Shown piece by piece: positions 6,175 through 6,307 of a stretch of DNA of 6,307 nucleotides (position 1 is its first letter; each line of letters starts with the position of its first letter). Source of the DNA: Candidatus Eiseniibacteriota bacterium. Its GTDB lineage: Bacteria > JAFGKV01. The notes below the pieces were generated by a model. That model did no database searches. It was not told the origin of the DNA and worked only from the letters and a program-made list of their open reading frames with translations. The translations under genes and the position numbers were made by a program. The stretch lies in assembly GCA_025453925.1 (NCBI GenBank), contig JALOPK010000196.1, forward strand, positions 1-6,307. Direction: 5' to 3'.

Positions 6175-6307
6175 GATCGTTGCGCGCACCCCTGGTCACT
6201 GCTCGCCGCCCTCCAGCGGCGCGCGGGGCGATGCCCCGCGCCGTTCCCCGGCGACGCCGCCCACGGTACCCTGATCGGTTTCCGTGCCACGGCGCCCCTC
6301 GTTCTCA
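6175..6307 (+). other. Intergenic end of window after prfB
   Basis: Apart from the hairpin at 6221-6241 this 133-base stretch shows no open frame with a ribosome binding site, no RNA gene and no repeat that I can support. It is very GC-rich, with no clear promoter. Confidence 0.5.
6221..6241 (+). terminator. GC-rich hairpin, probable operon terminator
   Basis: GCGCGGGGC (6221-6229) pairs perfectly with GCCCCGCGC (6233-6241) around a 3-base GAT loop, 46 bases after the prfB stop. Nine G-C pairs with so short a loop make a very stable structure. Only a weak T content (CGTTCCCC) follows, so it is not a textbook intrinsic terminator; it could act as a U-poor terminator or protect the 3' end of the mRNA. 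Confidence 0.45.

Overview
The window is a gene-dense, high-GC bacterial chromosome segment of housekeeping type. The gene products match the bacterial versions of their families throughout. I cannot name the phylum from the sequence. The GC-rich codon use, the small stand-alone Smr protein and the corrinoid-activator fragment would suit an anaerobic or uncultured high-GC lineage, but that is inference. I see no tRNA, rRNA, CRISPR array, transposase, phage gene or other sign of a mobile or defence system.

Layout. Positions 1-399 (+) hold the C-terminal 132 residues of an ASKHA/DUF4445 protein, the family that reductively activates corrinoid proteins; its start lies outside the window. A 128-base convergent gap follows. 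A small Smr-domain protein lies on the minus strand (528-878). A 326-base divergent region (879-1204) carries a possible smr promoter with an overlapping inverted repeat and a -10-like element before nadD. Four plus-strand genes then run without room for internal terminators: nadD (1205-1801), polA (1803-4481, TTG start), coaE (4471-5112) and prfB (5085-6174). A very GC-rich hairpin at 6221-6241 probably closes the unit. The last 60 or so bases hold no recognisable gene.

How the genes fit together. nadD and coaE make NAD and CoA precursors/cofactors, polA serves DNA replication and repair, and prfB terminates translation at UGA and UAA. They share no pathway but form a tightly packed housekeeping operon: a 1-base gap, then 11- and 28-base overlaps, so translational coupling is likely. 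prfB is split into two frames and needs the classical +1 programmed frameshift at CTT-TGA (5151-5156), which lets RF2 control its own level. The full RF2 is 362 residues, so annotating only the downstream frame loses its N-terminus.

Most notable points. (1) The prfB frameshift site is non-consensus: the stop is followed by T rather than C, and a second in-frame TGA follows at once. (2) DNA polymerase I has Tyr (residue 726) at the position of E. coli Phe762, the residue that governs discrimination against dideoxynucleotides. (3) The operon order nadD-polA-coaE-prfB is itself unusual. I found no convincing previously undescribed system here.
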